A stretch of DNA of 64,000 nt from Massilia sp. NR 4-1 (GTDB lineage: Bacteria > Pseudomonadota > Gammaproteobacteria > Burkholderiales > Burkholderiaceae_D), in the NCBI RefSeq assembly GCF_001191005.1, contig NZ_CP012201.1, positions 4,650,001 to 4,714,000 on the forward strand. Direction: 5' to 3'. The position numbers and the translations under genes are program-made. The notes under the pieces are model-generated. The model did no database searches and was not told where the DNA came from. It saw nothing but the letters and a program-made list of their open reading frames with translations. Positions 32,853-42,378 of this stretch are shown here, piece after piece; the stretch's first letter is position 1; every line of letters starts with the position of its first letter.

Positions 32853-32864
32853 GGTGTCCTCTCC

Positions 32865-34892
32865 TCAAGCTGTTTTGAACGCGAGCAGCGGTGCGCCATC
32901 GGTGACCTGGTCGCCGATGGCATACAGGATCTCGTCCACCAGGCCATCGTGCGGGGCGGTGATGGTGTGCTCCATCTTCATCGCCTCCATGATGACCAGT
33001 GCCTCGCCCTTTTTCACTTGCTGGCCCGCTTTGGCCAGCACCGCCACCACCTTGCCCGGCATCGGTGCGGTGAGGCGGCCGCCTTCGGCTTCCGCTTCGC
33101 CCGCATGTGCCATCGGGTCGTTATAGGCCAGCGCATAGTGGCCGCCGCCGGTGAACACATGGAATAGTTCACCGTCGCGGCGCACCGTGCCATGCACCGA
33201 GGTTTCACCCAGCTTGATGCTCAAATCCACGCCTTGTTGCGACATCAGGCCCACATGCGCCTCGATGCCCTCCATCGCCAGCAGCCAGCCCTGGTGCAGA
33301 TAGCTGAGCTGCGGCTGATAGTTCTTGCCATGCTCGTCGCTGAAGGACAGCTTGCGCGCATAGGCCGTATTCATGCGCCAGCCCAGGGCCTGGCCCCAGG
33401 GATCGGCGCGGTTGGCGCCCGACTGGGCGGCCGATTGCTCTTTTTCCTCTTCCACCAGGGCCACGGCGGCCAGGGCCACGGCAGCAGCCGGCACCGAGCG
33501 GGCGGGCGGGAACAGGGCTTCCTGATTGCGTTCGATCAGGCCCGTGTCCAGGTCGGCGTTGGCGAAGGCGTCGCCTTCCACCAGGCGTTTGAGGAAGGCG
33601 ATATTGGTGGCCAGACCGACGATCTGGTACTGCGCCAGCGCTTGGGCCATGCGTGCCAGTGCCTGTTTGCGGTCGGCGCCCCAGACGATCAGCTTGGCGA
33701 TCATCGGATCGTAGAAGGGCGAGATGGCATCGCCTTCGCGCACGCCGGAATCGATGCGCACGGCGGAGGGCAGATTGGGAATGCCGCCCAGTTCGAAATT
33801 CACCGCATCCGGCGTTTCCAGATGGCGCAGCGTGCCGATCGAAGGCAGAAAACCCTTTTCCGGATTCTCGGCGTAGATGCGCGCCTCGATGGCGTGGCCG
33901 GTGATTTTCAGCTCATCCTGTTTTTTCGGCAGCGGCTCGCCGGCGGCCACGCGCAGCTGCCATTCCACCAGGTCGGTGCCCGTCACCATTTCCGTGACGG
34001 GGTGTTCCACCTGCAGGCGGGTGTTCATCTCCATGAAGTAGAAGCTGCCGTCCTGGTTGGCGATGAACTCCACCGTGCCGGCGCCCACATAGCCCACCGC
34101 CTTGGCCGCAGCCACGGCGGCGTCGCCCATGGCGGCGCGGCGTTCGGCCGTCATATTCGGCGCCGGCGCCTCCTCCAGCACTTTCTGGTGGCGGCGCTGC
34201 ACCGAGCAATCGCGCTCGAACAGATAGATGCAGTTGCCCAGCGTGTCGGCAAACACCTGGATCTCGATATGGCGCGGACGCTGCAGATACTTCTCGGCCA
34301 GCACCTTGTCGTCGCCGAAGGAGCTGATCGCCTCGCGCTTGCAGGAGGCCAGCGCATCCTTGAACGCCGCCGTGTTCTCCACCACGCGCATGCCCTTGCC
34401 GCCGCCGCCGGCCGAAGCTTTCAGCAGCACCGGATAGCCGATGCGGTCCGCTTCCTTCTGCAGGAAGTCGGCATCCTGTTCGTCGCCGTGGTAGCCCGGC
34501 ACCAGCGGCACCTTGGCTTTCTCCATCAGCGATTTGGCGGCCGACTTGGAACCCATGGCGCGCATGGCCGAAGCCGGCGGGCCAATGAACACCAGCCCCG
34601 CTTCGGCGCAGGCATCCGCGAACTCGGCGTTCTCGGATAGGAAGCCGTAGCCGGGGTGGATGGCCTGCGCTCCCGTTGCCAGCGCCACGGCGATGATCTT
34701 GTCGCCGCGCAGATAGCTTTCCTTGGCGGGCGCGGGACCGATCAGCACCGCTTCGTCGCACACCGCCACATGCTTGGCGTTCGCATCCGCTTCCGAATAC
34801 ACGGCAACGGTTTTGATGCCCATGCGGCGGGCGGTGGCGGCGACGCGGCAAGCGATTTCACCGCGGTTGGCAATCAGGATTTTTTTGAACAT
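32865..34892 (-). CDS. liuD: methylcrotonoyl-CoA carboxylase biotin-carboxylase/biotin-carrier subunit
   Basis: 675 residues. N-terminal biotin carboxylase domain (FKKILIANRGEIACRV start, ASAGGGGKGMRVV ATP-grasp loop, EMNTRLQVEHPVTE active site), a linker and a C-terminal biotinyl domain with the AMKM motif in EAMKMEHTI where the lysine is biotinylated. Size and context (liuB, liuC, mvaB) identify it as the MCC alpha subunit rather than acetyl- or propionyl-CoA carboxylase. It directly follows bioB, 62 nt away. Confidence 0.93.
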   Translation of the reverse strand: MFKKILIANRGEIACRVAATARRMGIKTVAVYSEADANAKHVAVCDEAVLIGPAPAKESYLRGDKIIAVALATGAQAIHPGYGFLSENAEFADACAEAGLVFIGPPASAMRAMGSKSAAKSLMEKAKVPLVPGYHGDEQDADFLQKEADRIGYPVLLKASAGGGGKGMRVVENTAAFKDALASCKREAISSFGDDKVLAEKYLQRPRHIEIQVFADTLGNCIYLFERDCSVQRRHQKVLEEAPAPNMTAERRAAMGDAAVAAAKAVGYVGAGTVEFIANQDGSFYFMEMNTRLQVEHPVTEMVTGTDLVEWQLRVAAGEPLPKKQDELKITGHAIEARIYAENPEKGFLPSIGTLRHLETPDAVNFELGGIPNLPSAVRIDSGVREGDAISPFYDPMIAKLIVWGADRKQALARMAQALAQYQIVGLATNIAFLKRLVEGDAFANADLDTGLIERNQEALFPPARSVPAAAVALAAVALVEEEKEQSAAQSGANRADPWGQALGWRMNTAYARKLSFSDEHGKNYQPQLSYLHQGWLLAMEGIEAHVGLMSQQGVDLSIKLGETSVHGTVRRDGELFHVFTGGGHYALAYNDPMAHAGEAEAEGGRLTAPMPGKVVAVLAKAGQQVKKGEALVIMEAMKMEHTITAPHDGLVDEILYAIGDQVTDGAPLLAFKTA

Positions 34893-34954
34893 GGTCTCTC
34901 TCTTTACAGCTCAATGGCTGGAAGTTTTTTTGTCGAGGGGTTTCAAGGCCGGGA

Positions 34955-36001
34955 TCAGCAGCCGCAGCTTTCCTTCTGCACCGATTCCAGGGTGGCGGCG
35001 CGCGTCGGCAGGCCCAGTTTGGCCAGCAGGGCGCGGTCGTCGTTCGCTTCCGGATTGTCGGTGGTCAGCAGCTTGTCGCCGTAGAAGATGGAGTTGGCGC
35101 CGGCCATGAAGCACATCGCCTGCACCGCTTCGCCCAGTTCGCGGCGGCCGGCCGACAGGCGCACGCGCGCTTTCGGCATGGTGATGCGGGCCACGGCGAT
35201 GGTGCGCACGAATTCCAGCGGGTCGAGACGGTCCATGCCATACAGCGGTGTGCCTTCCACCTGCACCAGATGGTTGATCGGCACCGATTCCGGATACGGG
35301 TTCAGGTTGGCCAGCTGTGCGATCAGGCCGGCGCGCTGGTCGCGCGTTTCGCCCATGCCGACGATGCCGCCGCAGCAGATTTTCAGGCCGGCGTTGCGCA
35401 CGTGGCCCAGGGTGTCCAGGCGGTCCTGGTATTCGCGGGTGGAGATCACGTTATCGTAGAACTCGGGTGCGGTGTCCAGATTGTGGTTGTAGTAGTCCAG
35501 GCCCGCGGCTTTCAGGCGCTCGGCCTGGTCTTCTTCCAGCATGCCCAGGGTGGCGCAAGTTTCCAGGCCCAGCGCCTTCACTTCGCGCACCATTTCTTCG
35601 ACCTTGTCCATATCGCGCTCTTTCGGGCTGCGCCACGCGGCGCCCATGCAGAAGCGGGTGGCGCCGTTTTCCTTGGCCTGGCGGGCCGCCTCCAGCACGG
35701 TGTCGATGCCCAGGATCTTCTTGGCTTCGACGCCGGTGTCGTAGCGCGCCGCCTGAGGGCAGTAGCCGCAATCCTCTTCGCAACCGCCGGTCTTGATCGA
35801 CAGCAGGGTGGCCAGTTCCACATCGCCTTCCGGGAAGTTGGCGCGCTGGATTTGCTGGGCGCGGAACATCAGCTCAGGGAAAGGCAGTTCGAACAGGGCC
35901 AGCACCTCTTCGCGCGGCCAGGTTGCCGCTTCCGGCAGCTTGATGGCCGCGGCAGGGCGGTGCAGGGCGACGGTTTTTGGTTCTTGCAGGGTTTGCGGCA
36001 T
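34955..36001 (-). CDS. bioB: biotin synthase BioB
   Basis: 348-residue radical-SAM enzyme converting dethiobiotin to biotin. The SAM cluster motif C-x3-C-x2-C lies in KTGGCEEDCGYCPQ (Cys at about 74, 78, 81), followed by YNHNLDT and the Arg/Cys residues of the 2Fe-2S cluster (CATLGML, CCGGIVGMGE, RITMPKARVRLSAGR). AAGGAAAG lies just before the ATG. Fourth of the bioAFDB genes placed between liuC and liuD. Confidence 0.97.
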   Translation of the reverse strand: MPQTLQEPKTVALHRPAAAIKLPEAATWPREEVLALFELPFPELMFRAQQIQRANFPEGDVELATLLSIKTGGCEEDCGYCPQAARYDTGVEAKKILGIDTVLEAARQAKENGATRFCMGAAWRSPKERDMDKVEEMVREVKALGLETCATLGMLEEDQAERLKAAGLDYYNHNLDTAPEFYDNVISTREYQDRLDTLGHVRNAGLKICCGGIVGMGETRDQRAGLIAQLANLNPYPESVPINHLVQVEGTPLYGMDRLDPLEFVRTIAVARITMPKARVRLSAGRRELGEAVQAMCFMAGANSIFYGDKLLTTDNPEANDDRALLAKLGLPTRAATLESVQKESCGC

Positions 36002-36018
36002 TTTCTTTCCTTACACGT

Positions 36019-36786
36019 TCAATTGTTGTGACGGACCGGCCAGTTGGGCAGGCTCGTAAAGTTCAGGTATTCGGCGGCGGCGGCGGCCGTGGGCTGCTCC
36101 AGGCGCGGCACGCGGCCCAGCAGCGGCGCGCCCAGGCGCGCTTCCAGCGCCGCGATATTTTCGTCGAAGAAGCTCATTTCCGCTTCCAGCGCATTGGCCA
36201 CCCAGCCCACCAGCTTCAGGCCGCGTGCGGCGATCGCTTCGGCGGTCAGCAAGGCCTGGCTGATGCAGCCCAGGCGCATGCCCACCACCAGCACCACCGG
36301 CAGGTTCAGCTGCTGCGCCAGGTCGGCGCTGTCGTATTCATCGTTGAGCGGCACGCGGAAGCCGCCCACGCCTTCCACCACGGTAGCGTCGGTGGCGGCG
36401 GCGATTTCCAGGTAGGCCGCCAGAATCGGCACCGGATCGATCACCACGCCTTCCAGCGCGGCGGCGATATGCGGCGCGGCCGGCTCTTTCAGCATGAAAG
36501 GGGTAGTCAGTTCGGGCAGCATGGCGACATTGCCGGCTGCGGCCAGCATATCGGCATCGTCGTTATGCAGACGGCCGTCACGCAGCTCGGCGCCGGCCGC
36601 GATGGGCTTCATGCCGCAGGCGCGCGCGCCGCCGCGCACCAGCGCATACAGCAGGGCGGCCGAGGTCAGGGTTTTGCCGATTTCGGTATCGGTGCCCGTG
36701 ACGAAGCAGGAGAAGCGGGGCGGCATGCCGCTGGCGGCGGGCGCCGTTTCGGTTTGAGGTGCGATCACCGGATCTTCCAGGGCCAT
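36019..36786 (-). CDS. bioD: dethiobiotin synthetase BioD
   Basis: 255 residues. ATP-dependent ureido-ring closure of DAPA to dethiobiotin. P-loop GTDTEIGKTLTSAAL, the KPIAAG substrate contact and VVEGVGGFRVPL are as in the family. The ATG at 36786 with AAAGGA upstream is used; the open frame extends seven codons further into bioF. An N-terminal extension of about 20 residues precedes the P-loop region. One nucleotide separates the start codon from the bioF stop, so coupling is likely. Confidence 0.94.
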   Translation of the reverse strand: MALEDPVIAPQTETAPAASGMPPRFSCFVTGTDTEIGKTLTSAALLYALVRGGARACGMKPIAAGAELRDGRLHNDDADMLAAAGNVAMLPELTTPFMLKEPAAPHIAAALEGVVIDPVPILAAYLEIAAATDATVVEGVGGFRVPLNDEYDSADLAQQLNLPVVLVVGMRLGCISQALLTAEAIAARGLKLVGWVANALEAEMSFFDENIAALEARLGAPLLGRVPRLEQPTAAAAAEYLNFTSLPNWPVRHNN

Positions 36787-36787
36787 C

Positions 36788-37978
36788 TTATGTCCTTTCC
36801 AGTTCATTAAGCGCAGCGATCAGCTGCGCCACGTCGCGCGCGCTATGGCCGGCCGACAGCGTGATGCGCAGGCGCGCCGTATCCGCCGGCACCGTGGGCG
36901 GGCGGATGCCGCCAACCCAGATGCCCTGCTCGTACAAGGCGGCGGCGGCGCGCATGGTTTCCGCATTGTCGCCAATGACGATGGGCTGGATTGCCGTGTG
37001 CGAGGGCAGCAGCCGCCAGCGCTGCAGGCGCAGGCCATCCTGCAATTGTGCCACCAAAGCCTGCAGGTGCGCTCGGCGCTCCCGCCCTTCGGCGCCGCCC
37101 AGGATATCCAGGCTGGTAAGCAGGGCGTGGGCCAGGGCCGGCGGCGCGGCCGTGGTGAAGATATAGGGCCGGGCGCGCTGCACCAGGGTCTCGATCACGC
37201 TGCGGTGGGCCGCGACGAAAGCGCCGGCCACGCCGGCGGCCTTGCCCAGCGTGCCGACATAGACGATATGCGGCGATTGCAGGCCGAAATGCTCCAGCGC
37301 GCCGCGTCCACGGCTGCCCAGCGTGCCGAAGCCGTGGGCGTCATCCACCACCAGCCAGGCGCCGTGGCGCTCGCACAGGGCCAGCAATTGCGGCAGCGGC
37401 GCCAGGTTGCCGTCCATGCTGAACACGGCGTCGGTGACGACGATCTTGTTGCCGGCGGTGCTGGCTTGCAGCATGCCCTCCAGCGCCGCCACGTCGGCGT
37501 GCGGATAGACTTTCAAGCTGGTGCGCGCCAGGCGCGCGCCGTCGATCAGGGAGGCATGGTTGAGCGACTCGGAAAAGATTTCCGTGTTCTTGTCGCCCAC
37601 CGCCAGGCCGGTCAGCACGGCCAGATTGGCCATATAGCCGGTGCAGAAGTAGAGCGCGCGCGGCTCGACCAGGTTCGGGCCGACATATTCGGCCAGCTTT
37701 TCTTCCAGCTGCACGTGGGCGCGGCTATGGCCGCTGATCAGGTGCGAAGCGCCGCTGCCGGTGCCGTACAGGTCCACGCCCTCGCGCAGCGCTTCGGCGA
37801 TCAGCGCATGGCTGGCCAGGCCCAGATAGTCGTTGCTGCAGAAAGCCAGCAGTTCGCGGCCGCCCACCTTCATGCGCGGGCCGCAGGGCGTTTCCACCGC
37901 GCGGCGCTTGCGGATCAGGTTTTTCTCTTGCAAGCCTTGCAGCTCGCTTTCCAGTTTTTCCAGCAATTCCATCGTCAT
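36788..37978 (-). CDS. bioF: 8-amino-7-oxononanoate synthase BioF
   Basis: 396-residue PLP enzyme condensing pimeloyl-thioester with L-alanine. FCSNDYLGLASH, GTGSGASHLISGH, DDAHGFGTLG and the PLP-lysine motif GTLGKAAGVAGAF are present. The ATG at 37978 overlaps the bioA stop by 4 nt (ATGA); a second ATG six bases on is also possible. Operon with bioA, bioD and bioB. Confidence 0.95.
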   Translation of the reverse strand: MTMELLEKLESELQGLQEKNLIRKRRAVETPCGPRMKVGGRELLAFCSNDYLGLASHALIAEALREGVDLYGTGSGASHLISGHSRAHVQLEEKLAEYVGPNLVEPRALYFCTGYMANLAVLTGLAVGDKNTEIFSESLNHASLIDGARLARTSLKVYPHADVAALEGMLQASTAGNKIVVTDAVFSMDGNLAPLPQLLALCERHGAWLVVDDAHGFGTLGSRGRGALEHFGLQSPHIVYVGTLGKAAGVAGAFVAAHRSVIETLVQRARPYIFTTAAPPALAHALLTSLDILGGAEGRERRAHLQALVAQLQDGLRLQRWRLLPSHTAIQPIVIGDNAETMRAAAALYEQGIWVGGIRPPTVPADTARLRITLSAGHSARDVAQLIAALNELERT

Positions 37979-39303
37979 CCCGCCAGGCTTTGTTCGAACA
38001 CGGCCAGCGTGCGCTGGGCCAGGATGCCGATTTCCTCGTCGTTGAGGATATATGGCGGCATCAGGTAGACGGTGGAACCGATGGGGCGCAGCAGCAGCTC
38101 CTGCTGCGTGGCGTTGGCGAAGAAGCGGCGCGAAAAGCCCGGCGCCGCATCGATGGCGTCGAAGGCCCAGATCATGCCGCGCTGGCGGAAATGCTCGGTG
38201 CGTTCATGCTCGGCCAGCGGCGCCAGCGCCGCGGTGATGCGGGCGGCGCGCGTCTTGTTCGCTTCCAGCACATGGTCTTCGGCGAAGATGTCGAGCGTGG
38301 CCAGCGCGGCGCGGCAGGCCAGCGGATTGCCGGTGTAGGAATGCGAATGCAGGAAGCCGCGCGTCACGTCTTCGCTGTAGAAAGCCTGGTAAATCTCTTC
38401 GCGCGAGAGCACGATGGAGAGCGGCAGGTAGCCGCCGCTGATGCCTTTCGACAGGCACAGGAAGTCCGGCCAGATGCCGGCCTGCTCGCAGGCGAAGAAG
38501 GTGCCGGTGCGGCCGCAGCCGACAGCGATTTCGTCCAGGATCATATGCACCTGGTAGCGGTCGCACAGCGCGCGCACCAGTTGCAGATACAGGGGATCGT
38601 GCATGGCAAAGCCGGTGGCGCACTGCACCAGCGGCTCGATGATGATGGCGGCGATGCGGCCCTCGGCCTGCTGGAAGGCGCGCTCCACGTCGGCGGCGGC
38701 GCGGCGTGCCACGTCCTGCGCGGTTTCGCCCGGTTCGGCCTGGCGCGCATCGGGCGACATCACGGTCTGCGCGGCGCGCAGCAGCGGGCCGTAGGCGTCC
38801 TTGAACAGGGCGACATCGGTCACGGCCAGGGCGCCGATGGTTTCGCCGTGATAGCTGCCCTTGAGGCAGAGGAATTCCTGCTTCTCGCCTTTGCCGCCAT
38901 TGCGCCAGGCGTGGAAGCTCATCTTCAGCGCGATCTCGACGGCGGAAGCGCCATCCGAGGCGTAGAAGGCATGGCCCAGGGTATTGTTGGTCAGGTCCGA
39001 CAGGCGTTCCGACAGCTGGATCACCGGTTCATGGGTGAAGCCGGCCAGCATGGCGTGCTCCAGCATGTCCAGCTGCTCGCGCAGCGCCGCGTTGATGCGC
39101 GGATTGGCGTGGCCGAACAGATTCACCCACCAGGAGCTGATTGCATCCAGATAGCGCTTGCCCTGGTGGTCGTACAGCCATGCGCCACGTCCGTGGCTGA
39201 CCGGAATCAGCGGCGTGCTTTCATGGTGCTGCATCTGGGTGCAGGGATGCCATACGCTGCGCAGGCTGCGCGCTACCCAGTCGGTTTGTCGGTTCGCTTC
39301 CAA
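37975..39303 (-). CDS. bioA: adenosylmethionine-8-amino-7-oxononanoate aminotransferase BioA
   Basis: 442-residue class III aminotransferase making DAPA from KAPA. VWHPCTQMQ, ISSWWVNLFGHANPRI, GSYHGET, LDEIAVGCGRTGTFFA and the PLP-lysine in LCLSKGISGGYLPL mark BioA. No in-frame ATG lies near the conserved N-terminus; the best start is a TTG at 39303 with GGAG about 9 nt ahead, implying modest translation. First bio gene after liuC, with an 18-nt gap. Confidence 0.94.
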   Translation of the reverse strand: MEANRQTDWVARSLRSVWHPCTQMQHHESTPLIPVSHGRGAWLYDHQGKRYLDAISSWWVNLFGHANPRINAALREQLDMLEHAMLAGFTHEPVIQLSERLSDLTNNTLGHAFYASDGASAVEIALKMSFHAWRNGGKGEKQEFLCLKGSYHGETIGALAVTDVALFKDAYGPLLRAAQTVMSPDARQAEPGETAQDVARRAAADVERAFQQAEGRIAAIIIEPLVQCATGFAMHDPLYLQLVRALCDRYQVHMILDEIAVGCGRTGTFFACEQAGIWPDFLCLSKGISGGYLPLSIVLSREEIYQAFYSEDVTRGFLHSHSYTGNPLACRAALATLDIFAEDHVLEANKTRAARITAALAPLAEHERTEHFRQRGMIWAFDAIDAAPGFSRRFFANATQQELLLRPIGSTVYLMPPYILNDEEIGILAQRTLAVFEQSLAG

Positions 39304-39321
39304 AAATTACTGCTCCATTCT

Positions 39322-40107
39322 TTAATTCAGCCAGTTCGGCTTGCGCTTCTCCAGGAAGGATTGCACGCCTTCGCGGCCCTGCTCCGACGCCCGGATCTGC
39401 GCGATGCGCAGCGCGGTGTCGGCCAGCAGCGCATCGCTCACCGGCTGGTTCACCACCTCGCGTACCAGCACCTTGGCCTCTTTCACGGCGTTCGGGCTGT
39501 TCGTCAGCAGTGCTTTGACGATTTCATTGACTCTCTCATCCAGCGCGTCGGCGCCCACCGTCTCATGCACGAAGCCGATGCGGTGCGCTTCGCGCGCGCT
39601 GAAGCGTTCGGCCGTGAGGAAGTAGCGGCGCGCCGCGTTTTCGCCCATGGCCTTGATGACATAAGGCGAAATAGTAGCCGGAATCAGTCCCAGCTTCGCT
39701 TCGCTCAGACAGAAATTGGCCTCTTCCACGGCCACCGCGATATCGCAGGCGGCCACCAGGCCCATGCCGCCGGCATAGCAGTCGCCCTGCACCCTGGCCA
39801 CCACGGGCTTGGGGCAGAGATAGATGGCGCGCAGCATCTGCGCCAGCTGCATGGCGTCGGCATTGTTCTCGGCGTGCGTGTAGCCCGCCATTTTCTTCAT
39901 CCAGTTCAGGTCCGCACCGGCACAGAAGGCCGGGCCGTTCGCCGCCAGCACGATGGCGCGCACCACGTCGTCGCGGCCCAGCTCATTGAAGGCCAGGGTC
40001 AGCTCGTTGATGGTCTGCTCATTGAAGGCGTTGCGCACATCGGGACGGTTCAGGGTCACGGTGGCCAGTTTGTCGGCGATGGAAATGCTCAGGGTCTGAT
40101 AGTCCAT
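39322..40107 (-). CDS. liuC: methylglutaconyl-CoA hydratase / enoyl-CoA hydratase family
   Basis: 261-residue crotonase-fold hydratase. The oxyanion segments AFCAGADLNWMKKMA and GDCYAGGMGLVAACDIAVA and the SEAKLGLIPATISPYV loop match LiuC (3-methylglutaconyl-CoA hydratase), including the LNWMKKM variant typical of this group. It is 10 nt downstream of liuB and just before bioA. Confidence 0.92.
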   Translation of the reverse strand: MDYQTLSISIADKLATVTLNRPDVRNAFNEQTINELTLAFNELGRDDVVRAIVLAANGPAFCAGADLNWMKKMAGYTHAENNADAMQLAQMLRAIYLCPKPVVARVQGDCYAGGMGLVAACDIAVAVEEANFCLSEAKLGLIPATISPYVIKAMGENAARRYFLTAERFSAREAHRIGFVHETVGADALDERVNEIVKALLTNSPNAVKEAKVLVREVVNQPVSDALLADTALRIAQIRASEQGREGVQSFLEKRKPNWLN

Positions 40108-40117
40108 GGTCTTCTCC

Positions 40118-41737
40118 TTACATGCGGAACACGCCGAACTTGGTGTCCTGGATTTCGGCGTTCAATGCCGCCGACAGGCCCAGGCCCAGCACCATGCGCG
40201 TATCGGCCGGATCGATCACGCCATCGTCCCACAGGCGCGCCGTGGCGTAGTAGGGATGGCCCTGATGCTCGTACTGCTCCTTGATCGGCTGCTTGAAGGC
40301 CGCTTCCTCTTCGGCCGACCACTGGCCGCCCTTGCCCTCGATGCCGTCGCGCTTGACGGTTGCCAGCACCGACGCCGCCTGGTCGCCGCCCATCACCGAG
40401 ATGCGCGCGTTGGGCCACATCCACAGGAAGCGCGGCGAGAAGGCGCGGCCGCACATGCCGTAATTGCCGGCGCCGAAGCTGCCGCCGATGATGACGGTGA
40501 ATTTCGGCACCGAGGCGGTCGCCACCGCCGTCACCATCTTGGCGCCGTTGCGGGCGATGCCCTCGTTCTCGTATTTGCGGCCGACCATGAAGCCGGTGAT
40601 GTTCTGCAGGAAGACCAGGGGAATCTTGCGCTGGCAGCACAGTTCGATGAAGTGCGTGCCTTTCAGCGCCGATTCCGAGAACAGGATGCCGTTATTGGCG
40701 ATGATGCCGACCTTCATGCCGTAGATGTGGGCGAAGCCGCACACCAGGGTGGTGCCGTAGCGCGCCTTGAACTCGTCGAATTCGCTGCCGTCGACGATGC
40801 GGGCGATCACTTCGCGGATATCGAAAGGCTTGCGCGTGTCGACCGGGATCACGCCATACAGCTCTTGCGGCGCGTATTTCGGCTCCACCGACTCGCGCAG
40901 CGCGCCCTGCTGCGGCTTCTGCCGGTTCAGGTTCGAGACGATGGTGCGCGCCATCGACAGCGCGTGCATATCGTTCTGCGCCAGGTGATCGGCCACGCCC
41001 GACAGGCGGGTATGCACGTCGCCGCCGCCCAGGTCTTCGGCCGACACCACTTCGCCGGTGGCCGCTTTCACCAGCGGCGGGCCGCCGAGGAAGATGGTGC
41101 CCTGCTCCTTGACGATGATGGATTCGTCGCTCATGGCCGGCACGTAGGCGCCGCCGGCCGTGCAGGAACCCATCACCACCGCGATCTGCGGAATGCCCTT
41201 GGCGGAGAGCGTGGCCTGGTTGAAGAAGATGCGGCCGAAATGGTCGCGGTCGGGGAAGACGTCGTCCTGGTTGGGCAGGTTGGCGCCGCCCGAATCGACC
41301 AGGTAGATGCAGGGCAGGTTGTTCTGGTCGGCGATTTCCTGGGCGCGCAGGTGCTTCTTCACCGTCATCGGATAGTAGGTGCCGCCTTTCACGGTGGCGT
41401 CATTGCAGACGATGACGCATTCCTGGCCCGCCACGCGGCCGATGCCGGTGATGATGCCCGCCGCCGGCGCCGCATCGGCGCCCTTGTCCGGATACATGCC
41501 GTAAGCGGCCAGTTGCGAGAATTCGAGGAAGGGCGTGCCGGGATCGAGCAGCATCTGCACGCGGTCGCGCGGCAGCAGTTTGCCGCGCGCCACATGCTTG
41601 GCGCAGGCCGCCTCGCCGCCGCCCTCGGCCACCTTGGCGACCTTGGCGCGCAAGTCGTCCACGATGGCCTGCATGGCGGCTGCATTGGCCTTGAAATCTT
41701 CGCTGCGCGGATTGAGTTTGCTTTCGATGTGCGGCAT
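40118..41737 (-). CDS. liuB: methylcrotonoyl-CoA carboxylase carboxyltransferase (beta) subunit
   Basis: 539 residues, two carboxyltransferase crotonase-like halves. Conserved patches: GKLLPRDRVQMLLDPGTPFLE, IYLVDSGGANLPNQDDVFPD, GSCTAGGAYVPAMSDE, and GGSFGAGNYGMCGRAF in the C-terminal half. Length and the GGANLP motif fit MCC beta. It is the first gene of the long minus-strand run. No liuA (isovaleryl-CoA dehydrogenase) precedes it here; an acyl-CoA dehydrogenase gene is only seen at the far right edge. Confidence 0.95.
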   Translation of the reverse strand: MPHIESKLNPRSEDFKANAAAMQAIVDDLRAKVAKVAEGGGEAACAKHVARGKLLPRDRVQMLLDPGTPFLEFSQLAAYGMYPDKGADAAPAAGIITGIGRVAGQECVIVCNDATVKGGTYYPMTVKKHLRAQEIADQNNLPCIYLVDSGGANLPNQDDVFPDRDHFGRIFFNQATLSAKGIPQIAVVMGSCTAGGAYVPAMSDESIIVKEQGTIFLGGPPLVKAATGEVVSAEDLGGGDVHTRLSGVADHLAQNDMHALSMARTIVSNLNRQKPQQGALRESVEPKYAPQELYGVIPVDTRKPFDIREVIARIVDGSEFDEFKARYGTTLVCGFAHIYGMKVGIIANNGILFSESALKGTHFIELCCQRKIPLVFLQNITGFMVGRKYENEGIARNGAKMVTAVATASVPKFTVIIGGSFGAGNYGMCGRAFSPRFLWMWPNARISVMGGDQAASVLATVKRDGIEGKGGQWSAEEEAAFKQPIKEQYEHQGHPYYATARLWDDGVIDPADTRMVLGLGLSAALNAEIQDTKFGVFRM

Positions 41738-41803
41738 TCGGGTTCCTCTTATTAGATCGCGTTGTCTCCGACGCGGTTTGGCCGGGAGGCCGGAAACAGC
41801 CTC

Positions 41804-42235
41804 CTATTCAGGAAATTCACCGTCAACGTAGAACCAGCGCGGCGTACCCGCCGCATCCGGCTCGCGCAGGAAGCGGCTGATCTCATGCAGGCGCTGGCCG
41901 CGGCCCCCGGTGCGGCAGCGGGCCACGAATTCCACGAAATCCTCATCCAGCTTCGCTTCTGCTTTACGTTGACGTAAACGTAAACCAGATTTTACCTCAA
42001 GTCCCAGCCACTGCAATTGCTCCTTGGGGTCGATAATTTGCTCGGCGGGGCGGGTGCTGGCATGCCAGGTTGATAAGAGATACGCTTCATTGCGCAGGGT
42101 GTAGGCCGTATAGCGCGAGCGCATCAGCTGTTCGGCGCTGGGCGGCACGGCGGCGCCGTCGAGGAAAGGGCCGCAGCACGCAGCCAGCGCAGGGCCGCCG
42201 CAGGGACAACCCACCGGGGTCTTGGACTTGGTCAT
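41804..42235 (-). CDS. YchJ family protein (SEC-C-like metal-binding)
   Basis: 143 residues. N-terminal zinc-binding Cys pattern PCGGPALAACCGPFLDG followed by the SAEQLMRSRYTAYTLRNEAYLL core of the UPF0225/YchJ family and a C-terminal EISRFLRE..WFYVDGEF strand. Function unknown. ATG at 42235; the frame is open upstream, but there it lies opposite the DadA region and is not family sequence. 66 bp lie between its end and liuB. Confidence 0.9.
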   Translation of the reverse strand: MTKSKTPVGCPCGGPALAACCGPFLDGAAVPPSAEQLMRSRYTAYTLRNEAYLLSTWHASTRPAEQIIDPKEQLQWLGLEVKSGLRLRQRKAEAKLDEDFVEFVARCRTGGRGQRLHEISRFLREPDAAGTPRWFYVDGEFPE

Positions 42236-42378
42236 TGAATAAGGCGGACAGCGGAAAATCCCGCCATTATCCGCCATATCGGCGGACGGGGTGCTGAGGC
42301 GGCCATGGCGCCTTGCTTGGGACGGGTTTTCTTTGCGGGCCGAAACTGAAATCAGCGGCGTGCCTATTGAGCGTTTGC

